Shown in pieces: positions 8,095 through 15,016 of a stretch of DNA of 37,750 bases. Within the stretch, counting starts at the first letter, position 1; every line of letters starts with the position of its first letter. A program made the translations under genes and the position numbers. The stretch comes from Alphaproteobacteria bacterium. GTDB taxonomy: Bacteria; Pseudomonadota; Alphaproteobacteria; Caulobacterales; Caulobacteraceae. The notes under the pieces are model-generated. The model searched no databases. It saw only the letters and a list, made by a program, of their open reading frames with translations, and had not been told where the DNA came from. The stretch is from assembly GCA_018826515.1 (NCBI GenBank), contig JAHKAM010000040.1, positions 1-37,750 on the forward strand, read 5' to 3'.

Positions 8095-9296
8095 GCCGCC
8101 TCTCCCCGTTTGATCATCGTCCACCAGTCCACGCCGTCCGCGTCACGCACGCGACTGACCCGGCCCCGGTGCAGCAGATAGTTCAGATGCGCGATCGCCT
8201 CACCCGTGGCCATCCCCCGCACCCCGTCGCCGACGGCGCGCGCGAACAGGGCCCCGAACACATCGACCGCCCGCTTCGGCGTCTGCAACGTCTTCTCCAG
8301 CCGTTTCAGCGACACCTCATGGCCCCGGATCAGCGCGTCCAGCCGCGTGTGCACGCCATGGAACGGCTCGCCGTGCGACGGCAGGATCAGGCCGTCGTGC
8401 GGCAGGACGGCCTTCATCCGCTCCAGCGAGTCCAGCCAGTCGCCCAGCGGGTCCGCGTCCGGCTCGGTCGGCCAGACCGACACATTCGACGATATCCGCG
8501 GCAGGATCTGGTCCCCGCCCAGCACCACCCCGTCGGCCTCGCGCCACAGGCAGGCGTGCTCCGGGCTGTGCCCCTCGCCGACGACCACCCGCCAGTCCTG
8601 ACCGCCGATGCTCAGCCGGTCGCCCTCGCGCATCCGCACATAGCCGACCGGCATGGGCGAGACGGCCCGTCCGAACTGGCCGAATTCCCGGCGATAGGTC
8701 TCGATCTGGTCCTCGTCCCAGCCCGCGGCGCGATAGTGGACGGCGCCCGCCTCCGGCGCCGGCTGTCCGGTGTCGGCCAGCAGCATCCGGGCGGTCACAT
8801 ATTCCACCCGCGTCATCACCAGCGGCGCATTCATCCGCTCGCACAGCCAGCCGGCCAGGCCGATATGGTCAGGGTGCATATGGGTGCAGATCACCCGCGT
8901 CACCGGGCGTCCGCCCAGCGGCCCTGCCAGCAAGGCGTCCCAGCGGTCGCGCGAATCCGGAATGTTCAGCCCGGTGTCGACCAGGGCCCAGCCGTCGCCG
9001 TCATCGACCGCATAGACATTGATGTGGTTCAGGGCGATCGGCATGGACAGCCGCATCCACAGCACGCCCGGCGCGACCGTGATCGCCTCGCCGAACCCGG
9101 GCGGCGTCGGATGCGGATAGGTCAGGCCGCGCCCGTCGCGGGCCGCCTGATCGATCTCCGCCGGGGCGACTCCGTCCGCCAAGTCCGTCTCCAATTGCAA
9201 CTGATCTGATTGATACCCCCAAGCGGCGGCTCCCGTCCAGCCGCTCACGCGCCATGCCTTGACCCCGCCACATCGGCCCGCCAAGGGTTGAGCCAA
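8091..9296 (-). CDS. MBL-fold metallo-hydrolase
   Basis: The zinc-binding motif is THMHPDHIGLAGWL (HxHxDH, ~residues 138-151), with later ligands in GEGHSPEHACLW and LGGDQILP. A C-terminal region (AIAHLNYLLHRGRVSRVRD) is typical of the beta-lactamase-like family members with a winged-helix BLACT tail. Family members cleave thioesters, lactones or phosphodiesters; coupling to a crotonase suggests an acyl-thioester. The start is uncertain: 9296 is the first ATG, but similarity only starts near LTYPHPTPPGFGEAI (residue ~58), and the ATG would leave just 25 bases to the divergent gene. A GTG at 9248 or TTG codons near 9200 are alternatives. Confidence 0.85.
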   Translation of the reverse strand: MAQPLAGRCGGVKAWRVSGWTGAAAWGYQSDQLQLETDLADGVAPAEIDQAARDGRGLTYPHPTPPGFGEAITVAPGVLWMRLSMPIALNHINVYAVDDGDGWALVDTGLNIPDSRDRWDALLAGPLGGRPVTRVICTHMHPDHIGLAGWLCERMNAPLVMTRVEYVTARMLLADTGQPAPEAGAVHYRAAGWDEDQIETYRREFGQFGRAVSPMPVGYVRMREGDRLSIGGQDWRVVVGEGHSPEHACLWREADGVVLGGDQILPRISSNVSVWPTEPDADPLGDWLDSLERMKAVLPHDGLILPSHGEPFHGVHTRLDALIRGHEVSLKRLEKTLQTPKRAVDVFGALFARAVGDGVRGMATGEAIAHLNYLLHRGRVSRVRDADGVDWWTMIKRGEAA

Positions 9297-9321
9297 CGGT
9301 TATCCTGTTCGGAGTAGTCTC

Positions 9322-10320
9322 GTGTTCCACAGAAAATTGCTTGCGCTCGCGGGCGGAGCCCTGGCCCTTGCGCTGGTCGCGGCCCAGCCTGCCTTCGCCC
9401 AGGACGGTCCTCCCGACACGACTGGCCGGACAGAGTCCGACCGGGCCTCCGGCACGATTCGCGGCGAGGGCGTTCTGCCCGGTCGCATCGGCGGCGGTCG
9501 GCGCGACAACGTGCCGGACAACCGCGCGACCCGCCAACGCGCCGCTCCGCCCCCGGCCGTCGCCACGCCCGAGGAAATCAAGGCCGCCGCCCAGGCCCTG
9601 ATCGTCGCCTCCGGCGGGAGCTGCCTGGTCACCGAAGCCGTCCAGCCGGGCGTCGACGCCACCCAGCAGAAGATCTACGAGGCCGCCTGCGCCGAAGGCC
9701 CCGGCTATATCCTGATCGGATCCACCCCGCCCCAGGTCTTCGACTGCCTCGAGCTGGCCGGCACCGCCTACACCGCCCGTCTGCGCGATCCCGCCGCTGA
9801 CGTCGGCCAGCAGTGCCTGCTGCCCGCCAACCAGAACGGCCTCGCCGTCATCGGCGGCTGGGCTCGCGCCGCCGGCGCCACCTGCACGGTCGACGAGGCC
9901 GTCGCCATCGGCAAGAGCGACGCCGACAACATCGTCTATGAGGTCGGCTGCGCCGGCGCGGACGGCTACTGGCTCGAGCGGGTCGGAACCGGCTGGGACC
10001 TGAAGGACTGCCTGCAGGTCGCCTCGACCGGCGGAACCTGCCGCTTCACCACCGCCCAGGAGCAGGCCGACACCTTCGAGGCCAAGCTCGCCGGCACCGA
10101 CGCCGCCGGCTGCGACGTCGCCCAGGTCCGCCTGATGGGCTCCAACGCCAACGGCCGCTTCTATGAAGCCAAATGCGCCGCCGAGGGCGAGGGCTACATC
10201 GCCCGCATCGACAGCGCCGGCGTGACCCAGCAGATCTATCCCTGCGCCACCGCCCAGCGCATCGGCGGCGGCTGCACCCTGACCCCGGCTCCGGCCGCGG
10301 CCCCCGCACCGGCCGAGTAA
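9322..10320 (+). CDS. Secreted protein with three four-cysteine modules, function unknown
   Basis: The protein has 332 residues with a GTG start, supported by GGAG about 8 bases upstream. Residues 1-26 form a signal peptide ending AQPAFAQ. A low-complexity segment (27-80) is followed by three tandem modules, each with four cysteines: C101/123/142/165, C188/210/230/240 and C264/285/308/318. Each module reads roughly C-x21-C (with YE.xC just before the second), then GxGY, a third C about 20 residues later, and C again. The even number and spacing suggest disulfides in the periplasm or outside the cell. I recognise no named domain. The C-terminus is Ala/Pro-rich. A strong terminator follows, so it is probably a single-gene unit. 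Confidence 0.85.
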   Translation: MFHRKLLALAGGALALALVAAQPAFAQDGPPDTTGRTESDRASGTIRGEGVLPGRIGGGRRDNVPDNRATRQRAAPPPAVATPEEIKAAAQALIVASGGSCLVTEAVQPGVDATQQKIYEAACAEGPGYILIGSTPPQVFDCLELAGTAYTARLRDPAADVGQQCLLPANQNGLAVIGGWARAAGATCTVDEAVAIGKSDADNIVYEVGCAGADGYWLERVGTGWDLKDCLQVASTGGTCRFTTAQEQADTFEAKLAGTDAAGCDVAQVRLMGSNANGRFYEAKCAAEGEGYIARIDSAGVTQQIYPCATAQRIGGGCTLTPAPAAAPAPAE

Positions 10321-10344
10321 CCGGCCCGCCCCTCTGCGAAGACG

Positions 10345-10373
10345 ACGCCCCGGAGTTCGCTCCGGGGCGTTTT
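10345..10373 (+). terminator. Rho-independent terminator
   Basis: An 11-bp perfect stem (ACGCCCCGGAG / CTCCGGGGCGT) with a TTCG loop is followed by TTTTC. It sits 25 bases after the stop of the secreted cysteine-repeat protein and before xth. Confidence 0.9.
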
Positions 10374-10427
10374 CGTTTGGGCGATCCCTTCTTCACAGAC
10401 CGCCCCGACGCGCCGTAAGCATGGCGT

Positions 10428-11225
10428 ATGCGTATCGCCACCTGGAATGTGAACTCCGTCAACGCCCGCCTGCCGACGGTGCTGGCCTGGCTCGAGGCGG
10501 CCCAACCCGATGTGGTCGGCTTCCAGGAGATCAAATGCCTCGACGAGAAATTCCCCCGCGAGGCCTTTGAATCGCTGGGCTACAACGTCGAGACCAACGG
10601 CCAGAAGACCTACAACGGCGTCGCCCTGCTTTCGAAATATCCGCTGTCGGACGTGCGCCGCGGCCTGCCCGGCGCCGACGCCTCGGGCTTCGAGGCCGGG
10701 TTCGAACAGGCCCGCTATATCGAGGCCGTGATCGAATGCCCGCGCCCGGTCCGCGTCGGCTGCCTCTATCTGCCCAACGGCAATCCGGTCGGCACCGAAA
10801 AGTTCGCCTACAAACTGGCCTGGATGGACCGCCTCCAGGCCCACGCCCGCGATCTGCTGCGCCTGGAAGAGGCCTTCACCCTGTGCGGCGACTACAACGT
10901 CATCCCCACCCCGGACGACGCGAAGAACCCCGCCGCCTGGGCGACCGACGCCCTGTTCCAGCCCGAGAGCCGCGCCGCCTTCCGCGCCCTCAACAATCTC
11001 GGCCTGTCCGAGGCCGGGGCGCTGGGCAAGCAGCCCCCCGGGACCTTCACCTTCTGGGACTACCAGGCCGGGGCCTGGCAGCGCGACCACGGCATCCGCA
11101 TCGACTTCCACCTGCTCTCGCCCCAGGCCGCCGACCGGTTCGTCGGCGTCGAGACCCATCGCGACGCCCGCGACATGGACAAGCCCTCCGACCACGTCCC
11201 CGTCGTCGTCGAGCTGGAGGACTGA
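10428..11225 (+). CDS. xth: Exodeoxyribonuclease III
   Basis: This 265-residue AP endonuclease/3'-exonuclease of base-excision repair has the full length of the family. Motifs are in order: MRIATWNVNSVNARLP (Asn metal region), VGFQEIKC with the metal-binding Glu (~34), NGVALLSKYPL, LCGDYNVIPTPDD (catalytic Asp/Asn, ~152-164), WDYQAGAWQRDHGIRIDF and the terminal SDHVPVVVEL. It is followed after 2 bases by a small membrane-protein gene, probably cotranscribed. Confidence 0.95.
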   Translation: MRIATWNVNSVNARLPTVLAWLEAAQPDVVGFQEIKCLDEKFPREAFESLGYNVETNGQKTYNGVALLSKYPLSDVRRGLPGADASGFEAGFEQARYIEAVIECPRPVRVGCLYLPNGNPVGTEKFAYKLAWMDRLQAHARDLLRLEEAFTLCGDYNVIPTPDDAKNPAAWATDALFQPESRAAFRALNNLGLSEAGALGKQPPGTFTFWDYQAGAWQRDHGIRIDFHLLSPQAADRFVGVETHRDARDMDKPSDHVPVVVELED

Positions 11226-11227
11226 GC

Positions 11228-11743
11228 TTGGCCGACGTGCTCAGGGTCATATTGCTGGTGGCCCTGGCGGCGGCCGCCCTGACCACGGGCGCCCTGGTGC
11301 TGGCCTGGTGGATGGAGCCCATCCGCCGCATGCGCCGCGCCCTGCTCAAGTCGCTCGGCGCTGTGCCCGAGGCCGAGGCCCTGTCGCCCGCCGAGGGCCG
11401 CGCCGCCGGCCTCGATTTCGACGGCGCCCAGGTGGCCGTGCTGTGGAACCGCGGCGGCTCGGGTCTGGTCTATGCCTTTGACGAGATCGAGGGCGGCGAG
11501 ATCATCGTCGACGGCCACGTCGTCGCCCGCGTCCGCCGCGGCGAGGCCCGCAAGGCCCTCGACCTGATGGCTCCCGACGCCGAACAGGTGGTGCTGCGGC
11601 TGATGTTCGCCGACGCCCGCCACCCCGAGTTCGAACTGGCCCTGTGGGACGCCACCCTCCCGGTCCAGACCAGCTCCCCCGGCGAAGCCCTCCGCCTCGG
11701 CCGCCGCTGGCTCTCGCATCTCGAGGCCTTGCTGAAGGGCTAG
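11228..11743 (+). CDS. Small membrane-anchored protein, function unknown
   Basis: The TTG at 11228 is preceded by GGAGG at 11216-11220, inside the end of xth, so coupling to xth is likely. The 171-residue product starts with one membrane helix (VILLVALAAAALTTGALVLA, ~residues 8-27), then a positively charged stretch (RRMRRALLKS) and a soluble domain containing LDFDGAQVAVLWNRGGSGLV and MAPDAEQVVLRLMFADARHP. I do not recognise the family. GTG at 11237 is an alternative start. Confidence 0.65.
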   Translation: MADVLRVILLVALAAAALTTGALVLAWWMEPIRRMRRALLKSLGAVPEAEALSPAEGRAAGLDFDGAQVAVLWNRGGSGLVYAFDEIEGGEIIVDGHVVARVRRGEARKALDLMAPDAEQVVLRLMFADARHPEFELALWDATLPVQTSSPGEALRLGRRWLSHLEALLKG

Positions 11744-11776
11744 TCCCTGCGGTCGGCGCGGGGCCTCTCGTGGGCT

Positions 11777-12013
11777 GGTTCATCACGAAGAACACGAAGG
11801 AATTCACGAAGGGCACAAAGGAACCGGGTTCGCGTCCAGACCGTAGCTTCCCTTTTCCGGGATCAAGGGATCGTGGCATTCGCCGCCTGACCCGATCAAG
11901 GCCTTGGCCTCGATCCAGAGTCGTGTCGCTGTTCGAAGGCGACACCGACTGCATCATCCTCGCAGGACCCTTGGTGTCCTTCGTGAATTCCTTGGTGCCC
12001 TTTGTGATGAACC
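11777..12013. repeat. Inverted pair of CACGAAG-type repeats
   Basis: Two arms of 49 bases (11777-11825 and 11965-12013) are imperfect reverse complements, about 41 of 49 matching by eye, around a ~139-base spacer. Each arm is itself built of ACGAAGG-like units about 11 bases apart (CACGAAGAACACGAAGG, AATTCACGAAGG). Similar ACGAAGGACACGAAGG elements are scattered in many proteobacterial genomes. The 400-base gap 11744-12144 holds this element and no convincing gene. Confidence 0.75.
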
Positions 12014-12144
12014 CGCTTTCGCCAGTGCAAGAGAGCCAGGGCCGAGGCAACTCACACGGATGACCCCGGCAGCCCTTCCGCCCCCGCCTCCAGCCCGCTA
12101 GAACCCCCCATCCCCTGTGACCCCGAGTATTCCGGAGCGCCCCC

Positions 12145-13050
12145 GTGGCCCGCCTTTTCGACGCCTACATCATCGCTGACTGGACCGCCGCCGAGGGCAA
12201 GAAGCTCGGCGATACGTCCCTGTGGCTGGGCGTGGCCAAGCGCGACGTGCGCTTCCGCCTCTATACCGAGACCCACAACGTCGCGACCCGCGCCGAGGGC
12301 GAGGCCCTGCTGGCCTCCCTGCTGGCCGAACACCGCAAGCGCGGCGACCGCGTGCTGGTCGGTTTCGACTTCAATTTCGGCTTCCCCGCCGGCACGGCCG
12401 AGCGGCTGAAACTGGCCGGTACGCCCTGGTCGGCGATGTGGAAATTCCTCGCCGCCAACGTGGTCGACAAGGCCGACAACACCAACAACCGCTACCAGGT
12501 CGCGGCCAAGATCAACCGGCTGATGACCGATGAGGCCTGGCCCATGTGGGGCGCCCCGGCCAATCAGGCCCAGCGCTGGCTGACCACGACCAAGCCCCCC
12601 GCCGGCTCGGGCGCGGACATCCCCGAATACCGCGCGACCCAGGACGCCGTCCGTAAGGGCAAGCTCCAGCCCAAGTCGGTCTGGCAGATGCACGGCGCCG
12701 GCGCCGTCGGCGGCCAGACCCTGGTCGGCGTCCCGGCGGTCCGCCGCCTGCTCGAGAAGCTCGGCCCCTCGGGCGCCGTCTGGCCCTTCGGCACCGGCTG
12801 GCGCGCGCTGGACGCCGCCGACGTCGAGCCGCTCTCCGCCCTCGTGGTCGAGGTCTACCCCTCCATGTTCGACGCCAAACCCAATGAAGGCGAGTTCAAG
12901 GACCAGGCCCAGGTCCGCATCACGGCCGAGCATTTCGCCAAACTCGACGAGACCGGCGCCCTCTCCGCCGCCTTCGCCCCGCCCAAGGGCGCCGACGAAG
13001 CCCTGATCGCGAAGGTCGAGCAGGAAGAGGGCTGGATTCTCGGGGCGTAA
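12145..13050 (+). CDS. DUF429-like conserved protein (RNase H-like fold suspected)
   Basis: The protein has 301 residues. It begins FDAYIIADWTAAEGKKLGD (the ADWS/T motif) and has DRVLVGFDFNFGFPAG (~residues 67-82). This pairing of an early Asp with an FDFxFG(F/Y)P strand is shared by alphaproteobacterial proteins often labelled 'cobalamin biosynthesis CbiG' or 'molybdopterin-guanine dinucleotide' by transfer. I believe it is closer to DUF429-like RNase H-fold proteins. WQMHGAGAVGGQTLVGVPAV (~174-193) and ALVVEVYPSMF (~233-243) are further conserved-looking stretches. The biochemical role is unknown. GTG start. Confidence 0.75.
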   Translation: MARLFDAYIIADWTAAEGKKLGDTSLWLGVAKRDVRFRLYTETHNVATRAEGEALLASLLAEHRKRGDRVLVGFDFNFGFPAGTAERLKLAGTPWSAMWKFLAANVVDKADNTNNRYQVAAKINRLMTDEAWPMWGAPANQAQRWLTTTKPPAGSGADIPEYRATQDAVRKGKLQPKSVWQMHGAGAVGGQTLVGVPAVRRLLEKLGPSGAVWPFGTGWRALDAADVEPLSALVVEVYPSMFDAKPNEGEFKDQAQVRITAEHFAKLDETGALSAAFAPPKGADEALIAKVEQEEGWILGA

Positions 13051-13066
13051 GCTCTTCCCTCGCTAT

Positions 13067-13199
13067 CGTCATTCCGGCGAAGGCCGGGACCCAGCGGCGC
13101 GCGAGAGCGCGACCCTGTCGCGGACACAGCTTGCAAATCCATCGTGCCTGAACAGATCGCCTTCGGCGCCGCTGGGTCCCGGCCTTCGCCGGGATGACG
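13067..13199. repeat. 34-bp inverted repeat of the 'GTCATTCCGGCGAAGGCCGG' type
   Basis: Arms 13067-13100 and 13166-13199 are reverse complements with one mismatch (33/34) around a 65-base spacer. Each arm holds the palindrome CCGGCGAAGGCCGG. This motif is widespread as an intergenic element in alphaproteobacteria. It sits between the DUF429-like and glycerophosphodiesterase genes, where its folded form could act in mRNA processing or termination. Confidence 0.85.
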
Positions 13200-13257
13200 A
13201 AAGGGGATTGCAGTTCGCCGTCATCCCCGCGTCACCGCCCGCCCCTATCCCCGGCGC

Positions 13258-14244
13258 ATGATCCGGCTCATCCTCGCGACCCTCGCCCTTCTCTTCGGGA
13301 GCCCCGCGCTGGCCGATCCCCTGATCATCGCCCACCGCGGCGCCTCGGGCGAACGGCCCGAGCACACCCGCGCGGCCTATGACCTCGCCATCCAGCAGGG
13401 CGCGGACGTCATCGAACCCGATCTGGTCATCAGCCGCGACGGCGTCCTGATCGTGCGCCACGAGAACGAGATCGGCGAGACCACCGACGTCGCGACCCAT
13501 CCCGAATTCGCCGACCGCCACACGACGAAGACCGTCGACGGCCGCCCCGTCGCCGGCTGGTTCGCCGAGGACTTCACCCTCGCCGAGTTGAAGACCCTGC
13601 GCGCCCGCGAACGCCTGCCCGACCTCCGCCCGGCCAATACCGCCTTCGACGGCCAGGACCCGATCCTGACCTTCGAGGAGGTGCTCGACATCGCCGCCGC
13701 GGCGGGCGTCGGGATCGCGCCCGAGCTGAAGCACCCGACATATTTCGCCGCCCTCGGCCTGCCGATGGAGGACGCCTTCGTCGCCGTTCTGGAACGCCGC
13801 GGCCTGACCGGCGCCGACGCCCCGATCCTGATCCAGTGTTTCGAGGTCGCCCCCCTGCAGCGCCTGCGCGCCCGCATCGCCGCGCCCCTGCTTCAGCTGG
13901 TCGCCGCCTCCGGCCGGCCCTTCGACCGCCCCGACCTCGACTACGCCGCCATGGTCACGCCCGAGGGCCTCGCCGCTGTCGCCGCATACGCCGACTGGAT
14001 CGGCGCCGACACGGCCCTGATCGAACCCGTCCCCGGTCGCCCGACCGCCCTGATCCCCGACGCCCACGCCGCCGGCCTCAAGGTCGCCGCCTGGACCTTC
14101 CGCGCCGAAAACGCCTTCCTGCCCGAGGCCGACCGCATCGGCTCCGACCCGGCGACCCACGGCCGGCTGCGCGAACGGCTGGCCCGGTTCGCGGGGTACG
14201 GGCTGGATGCGGCCTTCATGGACCAGCCCGCCTTGGGGCGCTGA
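13258..14244 (+). CDS. glpQ: Glycerophosphodiester phosphodiesterase
   Basis: The protein has 328 residues. Residues 1-20 look like a signal peptide (LILATLALLFGSPALADP), placing it in the periplasm. The catalytic motif HRGASGERPEHTRAAYDLAI (~residues 24-43) and the metal-binding EPDLVISRDGVLIVRHENEI (~54-73) are those of GDPD enzymes. WFAEDFTLAELKTL and LIQCFE are further family positions. The length and secretion signal fit GlpQ, which cleaves glycerophosphodiesters to glycerol-3-phosphate and an alcohol, rather than the shorter cytoplasmic UgpQ. Confidence 0.9.
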   Translation: MIRLILATLALLFGSPALADPLIIAHRGASGERPEHTRAAYDLAIQQGADVIEPDLVISRDGVLIVRHENEIGETTDVATHPEFADRHTTKTVDGRPVAGWFAEDFTLAELKTLRARERLPDLRPANTAFDGQDPILTFEEVLDIAAAAGVGIAPELKHPTYFAALGLPMEDAFVAVLERRGLTGADAPILIQCFEVAPLQRLRARIAAPLLQLVAASGRPFDRPDLDYAAMVTPEGLAAVAAYADWIGADTALIEPVPGRPTALIPDAHAAGLKVAAWTFRAENAFLPEADRIGSDPATHGRLRERLARFAGYGLDAAFMDQPALGR

Positions 14245-14506
14245 GGCTCCCTTCCCGCCCCCGATCCTCTGTCCCCTTTCGACCCCCAAAGGCGCCGTCT
14301 CGCCCCTCCGCGAAATATTTTAGCCTGGCGCCCGTTCCGGCCCCCGTAAAATAGACCCCGTCGGTCCCCGGACCGCCGCCGGTCTTTGACAATCCACCCA
14401 CCCGCGACCGCCCCAAGGCGCGGTGTAACCCCATAGGCAGGTGCGCTTGGCCCGCGCGCAGCGAGGGTCGAGAAGGCAGCTTTTCGCGATTTTTCGGGGA
14501 AGCTTT
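14245..14506. other. Intergenic region without a recognised gene
   Basis: About 260 bases between the glycerophosphodiesterase stop and the left inverted repeat of the DUF559 unit. It includes AT-richer patches (GAAATATTTTAG near 14312 and CGTAAAATAGACC near 14345) unlike the surrounding composition. I see no open frame with coding character and no RNA gene. Confidence 0.4.
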
Positions 14507-14558
14507 CCTTCTCCCCTTGAGGGAGAAGGTGCCCCCGGAGGGGGCGGATGAGGGGTGA
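14507..14558 (+). repeat. Left 52-bp REP-like repeat (double hairpin)
   Basis: It consists of two hairpins in series: CCTTCTCCC-CTTGA-GGGAGAAGG and GCCCCC-GGA-GGGGGC, then GGATGAGGGGTGA. It is an exact reverse complement of 14957-15008. The form resembles the 'CTCCCTCAAGGGGAGAAGG' intergenic repeats seen in many alphaproteobacteria. Confidence 0.9.
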
Positions 14559-14589
14559 AACATAATCGTTTCCCTGCTACACTCCGTCC

Positions 14590-14946
14590 ATGCTCAAGCC
14601 GACCGAGCGCACACGCACAGCCGCCCGTCGATCACGCCGTGAGCCGACGATGGCCGAGGCCGCGATGTGGAAGCTGCTTCGGGACCGAAGGCTCGGCGAC
14701 CTGAAGTTCCGCCGCCAGATGCCGATCGGTCCCTACATCGCCGACTTCTGCTGTCCGGCGCTCAGGCTGATCGTCGAACTGGACGGCGGGGTTCATGTCC
14801 TGCGAGCAGAGAACGACGCCAGGCGCGACGATTGGTTGACGGCCAAGGCTGGATTCACCGTCCTGCGGTTCGGGAACGAGGCCGTGCTGCGCAATCCTGC
14901 GGTGGTGTTTGACGCCGTCCGACAACACGCGGCGCGTCACGCCTGA
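14590..14946 (+). CDS. DUF559 protein (PD-(D/E)XK nuclease-like, Vsr-related)
   Basis: The protein has 118 residues, the family's usual length. It matches DUF559: RREPTMAEAAMWKLLRDRRL (~17-36), LKFRRQMPIGPYIADF (~38-53), LIVELDGGVHV (~60-70), then WLTAKAGFTVLRFGNEAVL (~82-100). D52, E63, D65 and H69 are the candidate metal-site residues. Related domains are Vsr-type nicking endonucleases, but activity of DUF559 proteins is not established. Genes of this family often sit beside intergenic repeats, as here, where perfect 52-bp inverted repeats flank it. The ATG at 14590 is preceded by no clear Shine-Dalgarno sequence. Confidence 0.88.
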   Translation: MLKPTERTRTAARRSRREPTMAEAAMWKLLRDRRLGDLKFRRQMPIGPYIADFCCPALRLIVELDGGVHVLRAENDARRDDWLTAKAGFTVLRFGNEAVLRNPAVVFDAVRQHAARHA

Positions 14947-14956
14947 CCACCGCGTG

Positions 14957-15008
14957 TCACCCCTCATCCGCCCCCTCCGGGGGCACCTTCTCCCTCAAGG
15001 GGAGAAGG
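14957..15008 (-). repeat. Right 52-bp REP-like repeat, inverted
   Basis: Exact reverse complement of 14507-14558, starting 11 bases after the DUF559 stop. It lies just past the glyS stop, so its hairpins could also serve as 3' structure for the glyQS transcript. Confidence 0.9.
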
Positions 15009-15016
15009 ACACTGAC

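Larger units (their letters stand above)
14507..15008. mobile_element. Candidate non-autonomous mobile unit: DUF559 gene between perfect 52-bp inverted repeats
   Basis: The only gene inside is a DUF559 nuclease-like gene, and the ends are exact reverse complements of each other (14507-14558 and 14957-15008). The right repeat ends 8 bases before the glyS stop codon (15017). I found no target-site duplication outside the arms. Calling it mobile is inference; the alternative is two copies of a REP-like element that happen to flank the gene. Confidence 0.4.

Noticed and set aside
10736..11743. One long plus-strand frame covering half of xth and the next gene
   Set aside because: The part over xth is out of frame with a full exonuclease III; only the segment from the TTG at 11228, with GGAGG upstream, looks like a real gene.
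11502..12050. Minus-strand open frame across the CACGAAG repeats
   Set aside because: It reads the repeat as protein (TKEFTKDTKG, VPFVNSFVFFV) and continues antisense to the end of the gene before it; no family resemblance.
14216..14563. Minus-strand frame of 115 codons over the left 52-bp repeat
   Set aside because: Its N-terminus is a translation of the repeat itself and it overlaps the end of glpQ; no ribosome site.
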